A program made the position numbers and the translations under genes. A DNA stretch of 64,000 nucleotides from the NCBI RefSeq assembly GCF_030929615.1, contig NZ_JAVFVU010000003.1, positions 287,163 to 351,162 of the forward strand, read 5' to 3'. Positions 18,692 through 26,360 of this stretch are shown piece by piece; the stretch's first letter is position 1, and every line of letters starts with the position of its first letter. The stretch is from Dyadobacter sp. LHD-138 (GTDB taxonomy: Bacteria > Bacteroidota > Bacteroidia > Cytophagales > Spirosomataceae). The notes under the pieces were generated by a model. It had not been told where the DNA came from. It was given only the letters and a program-made list of their open reading frames with translations, and did not search any database.

Positions 18692-19478
18692 GTGCAGCCA
18701 GAAAATATAAATTGTCTAATGCGGTGTTGGGTTTCAAAGGAAAATTTGACAAGGTAAAATCACAGATTTCGTATTGAAATAATTCGGCATTGAAACCAAC
18801 AGGCAAGCGTTCAAAATACATAAATGTGTCAGCTTTAAAAGTAATTTCAAAGGGATTATAATTGTCGCAAAAATCGTCATCGACAATTTCATCTTTCAAA
18901 ATAACTTTGCGCTTATTAATCATTGTACTAACCTGAAAACTACCAGAATCAGCCTTTCTTCTTTCAAACTCATACTCCTGAAAAGTGGATTCTCCGTTTT
19001 CATCCAGCCACCATGCTTGAAACTCGTTTTTACCCAGATACGGAATATACTCAGCTTTGCCCTCTTTCAAATTGGTGTATAAGTGCGAATGGTCCGGGTT
19101 TGACAAATCAAGTAACAGATAACATCTATATGCAGGCTTGATAAGCATTACTTCCTCAATCAGTAAATTCCCGTCAGCATTTGCATATCCGACCGTATTG
19201 CTATATTTCACCGTAGTTTTCTGAAAACTTCCTCTTTCGTGAGAATTCTCTAAGGGCTCGATCCCAACAGGCAAATCTTTCAGTCGCAGATGATATTCCG
19301 GAAACTCCCCCTTACGTTCATAGCCTTTCAAACCAATAATTGCACCCAGGATGCCTAACAGAGCTGGTTTATGAAGCATGTTGTAGGATAACAATATTCC
19401 ATCGTTGTAATCAGGCTTTTTAAAAAATCCGAAATCTCCCGTAAGGTCAAACGAAATTAACTTATTACCATTTGCCAT
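18666..19478 (-). CDS. cas5: CRISPR-associated protein Cas5, type I-B
   Basis: The 270-residue protein begins MANGNKLISFDLTGDFGFFKKPDYNDGILLSYNMLHKPALLGILGAIIGL, the characteristic RAMP start of Cas5 in I-B systems with the K-P-AL-GILGA-IGL signature. Cas5 caps the 5' handle of the crRNA in Cascade and contacts Cas8. It starts 2 bp after the cas7 stop, and its end overlaps cas3, so it lies inside one operon. Confidence 0.93.
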   Translation of the reverse strand: MANGNKLISFDLTGDFGFFKKPDYNDGILLSYNMLHKPALLGILGAIIGLKGYERKGEFPEYHLRLKDLPVGIEPLENSHERGSFQKTTVKYSNTVGYANADGNLLIEEVMLIKPAYRCYLLLDLSNPDHSHLYTNLKEGKAEYIPYLGKNEFQAWWLDENGESTFQEYEFERRKADSGSFQVSTMINKRKVILKDEIVDDDFCDNYNPFEITFKADTFMYFERLPVGFNAELFQYEICDFTLSNFPLKPNTALDNLYFLAALDYYVQLS

Positions 19479-19480
19479 AA

Positions 19481-20413
19481 TTAATTCATTTCTAATTTCT
19501 TAGCACCATCAGGAACGTTTAAAACGGTGGTTACAGCTTCGTCATAATAGAGCTCAATTGCCTCTATTTCGGCAGCAACACTGGATCGCGATAGAATTGC
19601 AGACACTTTGCTCATGTCAATCTCACGGCTTTCGGTTACTGATATCAATTCTACGAATGAAGGAAGTACTAGCTTGGAACCCTCTTTCAATTGCACCCAT
19701 AGCAGCAGTTCATTCTCGCTTCCTGACTTGGCAGCTGAATCGTAAAAGGTTACCCCAGAGCGCAAAGATTCTTTCAACTTCGGAATGTCATCGGAATTCA
19801 AGCCATTGCTTTCTACCTGCTTAGCCATGTCTTCCAAATTTCTGGGATTAATTGAAAAATGATGTACGTAGTGTCCCTCCTTTAATTTGAATTGGGTACC
19901 AAGTGTAGTTTGCATGGAATCAGCACTGTTGTTGTTGGAATTTCTAAATGGAGAAGAAATCTGTTCAGAATATATGATGCTTTCAGGGAAGCGATTAACC
20001 CCGTGAGTAATTTGTACAGTTCCATGAAGCGATAAATTTGCACCCTCACTTGCGAATGTGCCTCCGAAAAGTCTTACATCAATACAGTCCAGTAACTTTT
20101 CTAAAATTACTTTACGCGCCTTCGAACCATCCTTTTTATCAATCTTAGGAAACTCTCTAAAATGTTTTACATAAGTCTGATCCAGGTCTCGCGGTTGCAT
20201 GGTGTCGCTAAGACTTTTAAAGTAGAATACCTTTTCGGCCGGAAAATTTTTTACTATATAGTTTCTGACAGAATATTTTAAAGCTTTGTCCGTAGCATAA
20301 ACTGTTCCATCCGGCAAAGTTCTAGGTTGATGTGTAAAATCTGCGTTATAATTTGAGTTAATTGATTTGACAATTACACAACCAAATACCCTGTTCTTAA
20401 ATGAATTGCTCAT
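19481..20413 (-). CDS. cas7: CRISPR-associated protein Cas7, type I-B (Csh2 family)
   Basis: The 310-residue protein shows the Csh2/Cas7 RAMP pattern: NRVFGCVIVKSINSNYNADF at the start, VRLFGGTFASEGANLSLHGTVQITHGVNR in the centre, and QTTLGTQFKLKEGHYVHHFSINP. Cas7 forms the backbone that wraps the crRNA spacer; its thumb makes every sixth guide base flip out, which matters for the pseudo-spacer match noted in the findings. It starts 27 bp after cas8. Confidence 0.95.
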   Translation of the reverse strand: MSNSFKNRVFGCVIVKSINSNYNADFTHQPRTLPDGTVYATDKALKYSVRNYIVKNFPAEKVFYFKSLSDTMQPRDLDQTYVKHFREFPKIDKKDGSKARKVILEKLLDCIDVRLFGGTFASEGANLSLHGTVQITHGVNRFPESIIYSEQISSPFRNSNNNSADSMQTTLGTQFKLKEGHYVHHFSINPRNLEDMAKQVESNGLNSDDIPKLKESLRSGVTFYDSAAKSGSENELLLWVQLKEGSKLVLPSFVELISVTESREIDMSKVSAILSRSSVAAEIEAIELYYDEAVTTVLNVPDGAKKLEMN

Positions 20414-20440
20414 TATTAATTTATGATTTATGTGAAAGGT

Positions 20441-22321
20441 TTATTCCTGAGTTTGTATTTCTTGCTCTCCGGATATTTCAGGCGTGGATACCTCTTTATC
20501 GCTAAACAGCGCATTCTTAGAAAAAATACCTGCCAGAATCGTCGGAATCAACCCCCTGACCGAGGTGGTTTCATAAGCGAGCACTTCTGCAAATGGCAAT
20601 CGAAAATTGCCGGAAAAGTTCTCATGCTTGTAGGTGTCAAACATCCTGGCGATAGCCTTATTTAGCTCTTTCGATTTCACTTGTTGAAGAAACGGCTCTA
20701 ACCTTTGATAGCTCTTATCGGCAGTTTTACTCTTTGTCATTAAATAGGCAATTACCTGCCCTACTACAAAAGCATATTGGTCATCTGTTTCAATAGATGC
20801 TTCTCCTTTTGTAAGCTGCTGGATAAAGATTCGGTGTTCTTTCAGTTTACTAGCCATGGATTGAGGTTGGTTATTTTTTAAATCAAATTTCTCCGAAAAG
20901 CTGAACCAGATATTTAACTTTTGGTGAATGGAGTGGTATTGCGAGTGATTATTGTTTTTGAATTCATCGAGACGCATGTCTTCTATAATGCTTGTCTGTA
21001 AAATATCGTCAAACATTAACTTGGTAACAGAATGTCGCTGGGACTTAAATATAAAATCATAAAAAGCCCTTCTGTATTTCATTACCTGAAGAAATGTAAC
21101 ATCCGATTTGCAGTAGGCCGAATCAATGTCGTCAAAGTATTTATGCTGAAAATCTCCTTTTTTTGTTTTTACAATGAGAGCGTTATTAAAAATATTCAAC
21201 AGAATAAGATACTGGAAATCAAACACGTTATGAACCTTAGGCGAGAATTTACAATTGAACAAATCTTCAACCTTCCATGAATTGTCATTTTCATCTTTTA
21301 GCTCATATTCGAATTTTGACACAAAGTCGAAGTCTTTTATTTCTCCCATCTGATAGAACAAAAGATAGTAGTTTCCAATATCTGATTTGTGATTCTCGTA
21401 CAGTCGCTCAATAATCTCCTTATAACCCATTTTTCCGCCATCACCAGTATTCTCTTTGAACAGCATGATTGACTTATTTCTCAATTCTTCATTATTTATA
21501 AAAATCGGCAGCGGCCTTGGAAATATATTACGACCCATCAAATCCTGAAATTCGTAAAGAGATTTTGCATCCTCTCCCGAAATTCTACCCGAAATGTCAA
21601 AACTTGCGGATTGGTGACTTAAAAAGATTTTTTTAGTTGGAAAACCATTAAAAAAGTCACTGGTACCGTATGTGGTATCTCCGATTGTTTTATTGTAATC
21701 ACTCGTATTAAACAATTTGTCGGCCAGATATTTAGCGTTAGCAGCGTGATACTTTTCGATGGGTTCATCAAGATAAAAGATAACATATTCAGCATCTTTC
21801 ATTTCTGCGAACTCCGGAATCCGATCCAGCAAAGCGTGCATTTTATCCTCGCTATTGATTGCATATTTGAAAATTTCCAATCGTTGCTTATCCGATTCAT
21901 CATCCAGCAAATCGAATCCTTTGGCAAAATAGGTGTTAATTCTTTCATAGACCTGAGACTTTCCGACGGAGGCGTTAGCCAAATATTTTTCACCATTTAC
22001 CAAATTTTCACGCTTTACAGCCAGGCAATATGGAGAACACGTATGAATAGCCTTCGTTGGCAGATCGAAACATTTGTTAGTATTCACACACCAGGACAAT
22101 TGCGAAAGAGTTGCGAAACGGTTCAGTAGTGTCAATTCATCCGAACCCAGGTTTTTGGTTTTTGTGTAAACCGAACCTAAAAGTGATTCGTAATTTACGA
22201 CACTTGTTTCTCCATCAGTTTGAATTTGAAGCAAGATATGAAGGCCATCTTTGGGTTTTAGGCCCAACGCCTTAAAGTCAGGATCGAGAGAATTAACGAA
22301 TTGGGAGAGTTCTTTAATCAT
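20441..22321 (-). CDS. cas8b: CRISPR-associated protein Cas8b (Csh1/TM1802 family), Cascade large subunit
   Basis: The protein is 626 residues from ATG 22321 (MIKELSQFVNSLDPDFKALGLKPKDGLHILLQIQ), which is how I-B Cas8b proteins usually begin. It contains the cysteine clusters CVNTNKC and CSPYCLAVKREN near residue 85, a zinc-finger-like feature of TM1802 proteins. Position first in the operon and before cas7 and cas5 fits the large subunit, which recognises the PAM. The frame is open to ATG 22396, adding 25 mostly hydrophobic residues; I consider that extension to be translated leader sequence, but it cannot be excluded. Confidence 0.9.
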   Translation of the reverse strand: MIKELSQFVNSLDPDFKALGLKPKDGLHILLQIQTDGETSVVNYESLLGSVYTKTKNLGSDELTLLNRFATLSQLSWCVNTNKCFDLPTKAIHTCSPYCLAVKRENLVNGEKYLANASVGKSQVYERINTYFAKGFDLLDDESDKQRLEIFKYAINSEDKMHALLDRIPEFAEMKDAEYVIFYLDEPIEKYHAANAKYLADKLFNTSDYNKTIGDTTYGTSDFFNGFPTKKIFLSHQSASFDISGRISGEDAKSLYEFQDLMGRNIFPRPLPIFINNEELRNKSIMLFKENTGDGGKMGYKEIIERLYENHKSDIGNYYLLFYQMGEIKDFDFVSKFEYELKDENDNSWKVEDLFNCKFSPKVHNVFDFQYLILLNIFNNALIVKTKKGDFQHKYFDDIDSAYCKSDVTFLQVMKYRRAFYDFIFKSQRHSVTKLMFDDILQTSIIEDMRLDEFKNNNHSQYHSIHQKLNIWFSFSEKFDLKNNQPQSMASKLKEHRIFIQQLTKGEASIETDDQYAFVVGQVIAYLMTKSKTADKSYQRLEPFLQQVKSKELNKAIARMFDTYKHENFSGNFRLPFAEVLAYETTSVRGLIPTILAGIFSKNALFSDKEVSTPEISGEQEIQTQE

Positions 22322-22480
22322 ATTTATTGTTGCTATCGCTATTAGTCCAAAAATGAAATCCATTACAAATGCCACAGCTATCGATTTGACTTTCATCCAA
22401 TAAACAATTCAGGCATTTTCTAGCAGGTCTGTTAATCAATTTTTCATCCCTTCCCATGACAAGTCGTTTTAGGTTCTTGA

Positions 22481-22511
22481 CAAAGTAAGGGAAAAATAAA
22501 ATCTAATCAAA
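22481..22511 (-). promoter_or_regulatory. Predicted promoter of the cas8-cas2 operon
   Basis: On the minus strand TTTG (22508-22511) is followed after 19 bases by TTACTTTG (22481-22488), close to the Bacteroidota consensus TTTG-N19-21-TAnnTTTG. The start of transcription would be near 22474. The CAAAGTA sequence occurs twice on the plus strand (22481 and 22508). The upstream box is covered by the predicted target of the crRNA-like RNA. Confidence 0.5.
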
Positions 22512-22525
22512 GTATATGGTAATTT
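22510..22525 (+). promoter_or_regulatory. Predicted Cascade target of the pseudo-spacer
   Basis: AAGTATATGGTAATTT here compares with AAGTACATAGTTATTT at the start of the pseudo-spacer (22616-22631). Thirteen of 16 bases agree, with mismatches at 6, 9 and 12. The three bases before it are TCA, a PAM known to work in clostridial I-B systems. The site lies over the -33 box of the predicted cas8 promoter. Confidence 0.5.
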
Positions 22526-22585
22526 ACTATTAATTTCGAATATTCACTTTTTTTGACCCTTAAAAAATTAAAAAATGTTTACTTT

Positions 22586-22694
22586 TACTTGGTGATCTAA
22601 ATTAGGAATTGAAATAAGTACATAGTTATTTGGCAACAACACAATCGTACCATTTTAGATTTCAAGCAGTTGCGAATAGCGCAACTGCTTTTTA
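22586..22694 (+). ncRNA. crRNA-like guide RNA (CreR/CreA-like), repeat-spacer-repeat remnant
   Basis: On the plus strand, divergent from cas8, a first degenerate repeat (22586-22615) keeps the last 11 bases of the minus-strand CRISPR repeat, GGAATTGAAAT, which includes the whole 5' handle. A 22-base pseudo-spacer follows (22616-22637). A second degenerate repeat (22638-22667) keeps CAATCGTACCAT exactly (12 bases) and about 8 of the next 14. A perfect intrinsic terminator closes the unit. Retaining the handle in the first repeat and the Cas6-recognition side in the second is what a Cascade-loaded mini-crRNA needs. Its own promoter is uncertain: TTTG at 22552-22555 with TACTTTTA at 22580-22587 is a possible but widely spaced pair. 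Confidence 0.65.
22665..22694 (+). terminator. Intrinsic terminator of the crRNA-like RNA
   Basis: The arms AGCAGTTGCG (22665-22674) and CGCAACTGCT (22680-22689) pair perfectly around AATAG and are followed by TTTTAG. The T-run lies only on the plus strand, so it terminates a plus-strand transcript, although both flanking cas genes are on the minus strand. Confidence 0.75.
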
Positions 22695-22699
22695 GTAAT

Positions 22700-23533
22700 T
22701 TACCGCTGCTTTATGACGACGGCGATTTCCACGCACCCACACCCCAACGTACTCGAATACTTCCCTATCCCGCTGGCAATCGCAACTTCCAGAATCTGAC
22801 GTGGCGCTGTGAGTTCAAATTCGAAATTATGAAAACCAATAACCTTGGTCTGTTTTCCTTCCTTGCCTTCTTTTACCAGCATGCCGCGTTGTTTGATTTT
22901 TTGTTCTGGTAACAATCTGAATTTTACCAGCTGTTGCGCAGTAACAGCATCCATAGCCAAACCGCCGTTTTCCTGCACACTCAGGTATTTATCGACCACA
23001 TTTTGTGCTAAAAATATAGCAAATCTTTCATCTTCAGGATGTAAATACTGATCCAGGTTCTCTATTTTCTCCGCGATAACCATTGGTGAAAGGGTTCGTA
23101 ACCGAACTGTCGGCGCCATACCTTCCGGGATATTGACCGGAATTGTTTCTACACGCTCTACAATAAAATCAGCCTGGTAATCTTTGTTGTAAAGACTTAG
23201 CTGCTGATTTTGAAACAGTCCGACAATAAAACTTTCCGCAGCCTGATCAATATAAAACGAAACAATCAAAGAGATTTCCGACGAACGTAACACCATACAC
23301 GAATCACCCGGCCTGGGCTTTTTAATGTTGGGGATGATCAAAGAAGAAAATGTAAAGTGTTTGAAAAACTTATGCCCATTTGGCAAACTATATCCCTTTT
23401 CATGAAGAAAAGAGGCATATCCCGAATCAGCACGGTCTAACAGTTTGTATATCCATGCTTGTAATGGATATTGATAATTAAACAATAATTGCTGCCGATC
23501 CCTTAAAGGTTTTAGCACTAGTTGAAATCTCAT
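22700..23533 (-). CDS. cas6: CRISPR-associated endoribonuclease Cas6
   Basis: The 277-residue protein has the Cas6 double-RAMP form: MRFQLVLKPLRDRQQLLFNYQYPLQAWIYKLL at the N-terminus, FKHFTFSSLIIP in the first domain, and near the C-terminus a glycine-rich loop, ASGIGKYSSTLGCGCVEI. Cas6 cuts the array transcript inside each repeat and leaves the 8-base handle. It is separated from cas8 by 378 bp that contain the crRNA-like RNA and the cas8 promoter, so it is probably transcribed as its own unit. ATG 23533 follows a CCACCTCC-containing upstream region. Confidence 0.93.
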   Translation of the reverse strand: MRFQLVLKPLRDRQQLLFNYQYPLQAWIYKLLDRADSGYASFLHEKGYSLPNGHKFFKHFTFSSLIIPNIKKPRPGDSCMVLRSSEISLIVSFYIDQAAESFIVGLFQNQQLSLYNKDYQADFIVERVETIPVNIPEGMAPTVRLRTLSPMVIAEKIENLDQYLHPEDERFAIFLAQNVVDKYLSVQENGGLAMDAVTAQQLVKFRLLPEQKIKQRGMLVKEGKEGKQTKVIGFHNFEFELTAPRQILEVAIASGIGKYSSTLGCGCVEIAVVIKQR

Positions 23534-24088
23534 TTATATATGGAGGTGGTTACATCTGCATATTAAAACTTTATTTTGTATTATTTTAATTAAAAAGTAA
23601 ATTTTTATTTTATGGTGTTTCTAACCTCCGAAAAATTAATTGATGCGATTGTAACATCAAAATTTAACAACGTAGCTGAATATTTCCGTATCTGTAAAAT
23701 TGACAAACAAATACGGCTAACAAAATACCGCTTTAAAGTAATCATTCTGCTCCAAAATCCACTGGTCATCGTACCCAAATTCTCCAATAGAGTCCCTATG
23801 AAGCATTTTACTATCGTTTTAAGATAATGATTGCACTAACCCTAAATATAGTCGTAGAGAGAAAGTGAAATGTTTGACTATTTAGAATTTGCATAGGTGA
23901 AGCAATTCTCATTTTGCTTTTCTACATTAGCAGCGCAAAGTCAGTCAAAATGGCTTTGTTCAGGTCAAATGTGAAACGCAAACAGCGAGAAGGGCGAACC
24001 TGCTAATTTCAAGTACCCGTTACTCAAGTATTTATCCGAGGAATTTCAAGGGAGCTTTTTTCAAAATGAGCTGACCTGTCTGAACCGG
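23534..24088. other. Intergenic region upstream of cas6
   Basis: AT-rich, with no convincing gene. Short open frames on both strands (for example 23612-23827) have no recognisable homology or start signals. It should contain the cas6 promoter. Confidence 0.4.
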
Positions 24089-24598
24089 ATGCTGGTCCTT
24101 TACCACAACCGGTATAGCTTCTCGATTGATGACAGCACGGCGGACTACCTGGATGATTTTGAAAGATACCTTCAAAGACCTTTAAACTTTCGGTATCTAC
24201 CTCCCGCAAAAAGACAGCAGATCAACCTGATCCGCAACCGGGTCCTATATCTGCTGGAAAACAACCGTCCAATCTTCGAGCAGCTACCCACCCGAAAGGA
24301 TTACAGCGCTTTCGAAGCCAAACAGGAAACGATTCTGAAAATCTACCAATGGCTTCAAACCCTGTCACATGAGCCGGCGGCGAAGAGTGGAATTGATATC
24401 AACCAATGGAAGCTGGACCTAAAATCACAGTTCGGGCAACTGCTGTTAAAATCTGAATCTGCTGCACCGGAATTATCGACTATATCAATTAAATACAACT
24501 TGTCCCTTTTCTCCGTTACGCAAGTCGCTTCACTATTTTCTCGGATCTTTTCGGTGAGAAGTTGCAAAGTAGCCGTCTTCAATGGTTCCATATTTTAG
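24089..24598 (+). CDS. Hypothetical protein, possibly truncated
   Basis: The frame encodes up to 169 residues, and coding-like sequence continues upstream of the ATG in the same frame to about 23974 (KYPLLKYLSEEFQGSFFQNELTC...) without another ATG, which suggests loss of the N-terminus. The central part is helical and charged (DDFERYLQRPLNFRYLPPAKRQQINLIRNRVLYLLEN). The last 50 residues are less typical of coding sequence and may follow a frameshift. I do not recognise the family. The position beside the CRISPR locus suggests a remnant of an accessory element. Confidence 0.35.
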   Translation: MLVLYHNRYSFSIDDSTADYLDDFERYLQRPLNFRYLPPAKRQQINLIRNRVLYLLENNRPIFEQLPTRKDYSAFEAKQETILKIYQWLQTLSHEPAAKSGIDINQWKLDLKSQFGQLLLKSESAAPELSTISIKYNLSLFSVTQVASLFSRIFSVRSCKVAVFNGSIF

Positions 24599-24680
24599 CC
24601 CCAATAATCTAATGAATTGTTAGTTAGGAATTTTTACTTCGATCATTTTTCGAGATTTACCAAAGCGGATACCGCCATAT

Positions 24681-25100
24681 TCAAGCTTCTCCATTCACAG
24701 ATAAGCTATGATATTTATGTTTGTTTAAATTAACTTTAACCCTAAAATAGCAATCCCCACCATCATTCGCTTCTATCAATCGGTATTTATATTCGTTCAG
24801 TCTATATTTTTCCTTCCACCCACAATTCACCCCTACTTCTTTTTCGTTTTGCTGATTTACTACTGCCGCGTACTGTCTATCATAAGATGCATTGTCCATT
24901 GAGAGCCGGTCTTTATTTTCATGAATACATAGCTTAACGAGATTGTCAATTTCAATCAGTTCTTCATTGCGTAAATCGAAGTTTTTTGCGTTAGGAAATA
25001 TATTCTGGTGAAATTCACGTTTGCTGCTGCATTGAAAATGAGGAAGTCCGAGTAAGATGAAAAGCATAATTTTAACCATAATATTTGTTTTTTGAGGCAT
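24681..25100 (-). CDS. Small lipoprotein, paralogue of the upstream gene
   Basis: From ATG 25100 the protein has an N-terminal hydrophobic segment and a lipobox-like end, VKIMLFILLGLPHFQCSS, so it is probably lipid-anchored; ATG 25079 is an alternative start. The remaining about 110 residues are unrecognised. Its C-terminus, NDGGDCYFRVKVNLNKHKYHSLSVNGEA, clearly matches the end of the preceding gene product (HDGGDGVFSLKVNLTTHKTYDFVTNG). The two genes look like a tandem duplication in one operon, with the ends nearly touching. Confidence 0.6.
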   Translation of the reverse strand: MPQKTNIMVKIMLFILLGLPHFQCSSKREFHQNIFPNAKNFDLRNEELIEIDNLVKLCIHENKDRLSMDNASYDRQYAAVVNQQNEKEVGVNCGWKEKYRLNEYKYRLIEANDGGDCYFRVKVNLNKHKYHSLSVNGEA

Positions 25101-25113
25101 TAAAAAATTCAGA

Positions 25114-25680
25114 TCAAAGTGTTTCACTCCCATTTGTAACAAAATCGTAGGTCTTATGAGTAGTAAGGTTCACTTTAAGGGAGAAAACACCATCACCGCC
25201 ATCGTGTATTACTTTGTTATCTTTTCGCCAATCATACGGCGTAGAGGACCTGCTGAAATTTTCAATAACGTCTTCACGAATGCATCTAACCCAAACTTCC
25301 AGATTACCGGAGGCCGTTATACCAGGAAAATATTGTCGCTTGTATTTTTTCAGATCTATTAAAAAAGCTCCTCTTCTGTCATTGTAAAGTGTGACCGATT
25401 TCCTTACCGCACACTCAATGACAAGAATTTCTTTCTCATTGAGTGTGGCTTGCTGAGCATCTCCTAAAAACAGTCGTGCATAGCTCACCGGGAAAATAGC
25501 ATATTGAGACGTATCATAGAAAGGAATTGATTGTATTTCACTTTCATTAAGAATTGTATACGTTGTACTGTCCGCACGCATAGCAATTTCTGTGGTTCTA
25601 GCATCACTCTTTTGTTTGAGGTCACACCCGATTGACCCAACTAAAAGGATTGCCACGCACGTAAAAATATGCATTCTCAT
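25114..25680 (-). CDS. Small lipoprotein of unknown function
   Basis: The 188-residue protein starts MRMHIFTCVAILLVGSIGCDLKQ, a lipoprotein signal with the cysteine at 19. The mature part has no known motif. The C-terminal 30 residues (HDGGDGVFSLKVNLTTHKTYDFVTNG) are shared with the next gene. Low-complexity codon use and the AT-rich surroundings fit an accessory region. It stops 13 bp before the chosen start of its paralogue. Confidence 0.65.
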   Translation of the reverse strand: MRMHIFTCVAILLVGSIGCDLKQKSDARTTEIAMRADSTTYTILNESEIQSIPFYDTSQYAIFPVSYARLFLGDAQQATLNEKEILVIECAVRKSVTLYNDRRGAFLIDLKKYKRQYFPGITASGNLEVWVRCIREDVIENFSRSSTPYDWRKDNKVIHDGGDGVFSLKVNLTTHKTYDFVTNGSETL

Positions 25681-26360
25681 AATTATCCGCGTTTTCTCAC
25701 TAATGTTCGTTCGTTTTAATGAACTAATAAATTCCTTTTTTTAAGTAATCGCCTTCCGGATTTTCAGCTGGACGCACCTTGGGTGTATCCCAATTATTAA
25801 CGATGAGTACCTGGATCAGGAACTGGCCCAACCGAGAGGGGGTCGGGCTGCATAGGGTTAAATTACAATCTATGAAATTATTGTGATAATGAGTTACTCG
25901 ACTTATTAAACTGTATTTCGAAATTCGCAAATTTTAATCTGCTATTTGCAGTAATCCTTAAAAAGGATGCTCCGAAGATTGTCTCCGCCTATTCATGGCC
26001 AGAAAAAGTTGTTCCAATACTCACAAAACACTTAGTAGCAATACAGTCTTACCACCTCAAGATGGATAAAAGATGGACTCAATTCATGTCCGTTTTTTCG
26101 CAACACCCGAAAACAACCGTTTTCACGAACCACGATAAAGAACAACATGGGAGATAGAACCTCGTTTTGTAACTTCTAATGCTTAAAAGACTTTTTCAGT
26201 ACCCCCCGACCTCTTTGTACAGCTTTTTAGTGTACCCCTTGTACGAAAAATCCTGCTTTGGCAAGATCCGAGCCAATCCAAAATTTAGTCATTGGCCTCA
26301 TTTGTCCCGATCGGAGTATATAGGATAAGTTTGTTTTTTAACTGCGAAGCGTATATCTCC
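25681..26360. other. Intergenic region with possible gene remnants
   Basis: No intact gene is supported. On the minus strand 25724-25930 reads out as a proline-rich short frame ending GDYLKKGIY. On the plus strand about 25941-26158 can be translated as LKKDAPKIVSAYSWPEKVVPIL..., which resembles the end of a glycosyltransferase, but without a start. Both may be fragments of displaced genes. The promoter of the GH20-like gene should lie near 26200-26340. Confidence 0.3.

Noticed and set aside
22322..22396. Cas8b as a membrane protein because of its hydrophobic upstream codons
   Set aside because: Cas8b proteins normally begin as at 22321; the extension is most simply untranslated leader.
23612..23827. 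Plus-strand frame of 71 codons upstream of cas6, considered as a toxin or anti-CRISPR
   Set aside because: No recognisable motif, no start signal, and an equally long frame exists on the other strand.
25941..26158. Plus-strand translation resembling the C-terminus of a glycosyltransferase
   Set aside because: No start codon and too short a similarity by eye; kept only as a possible remnant.
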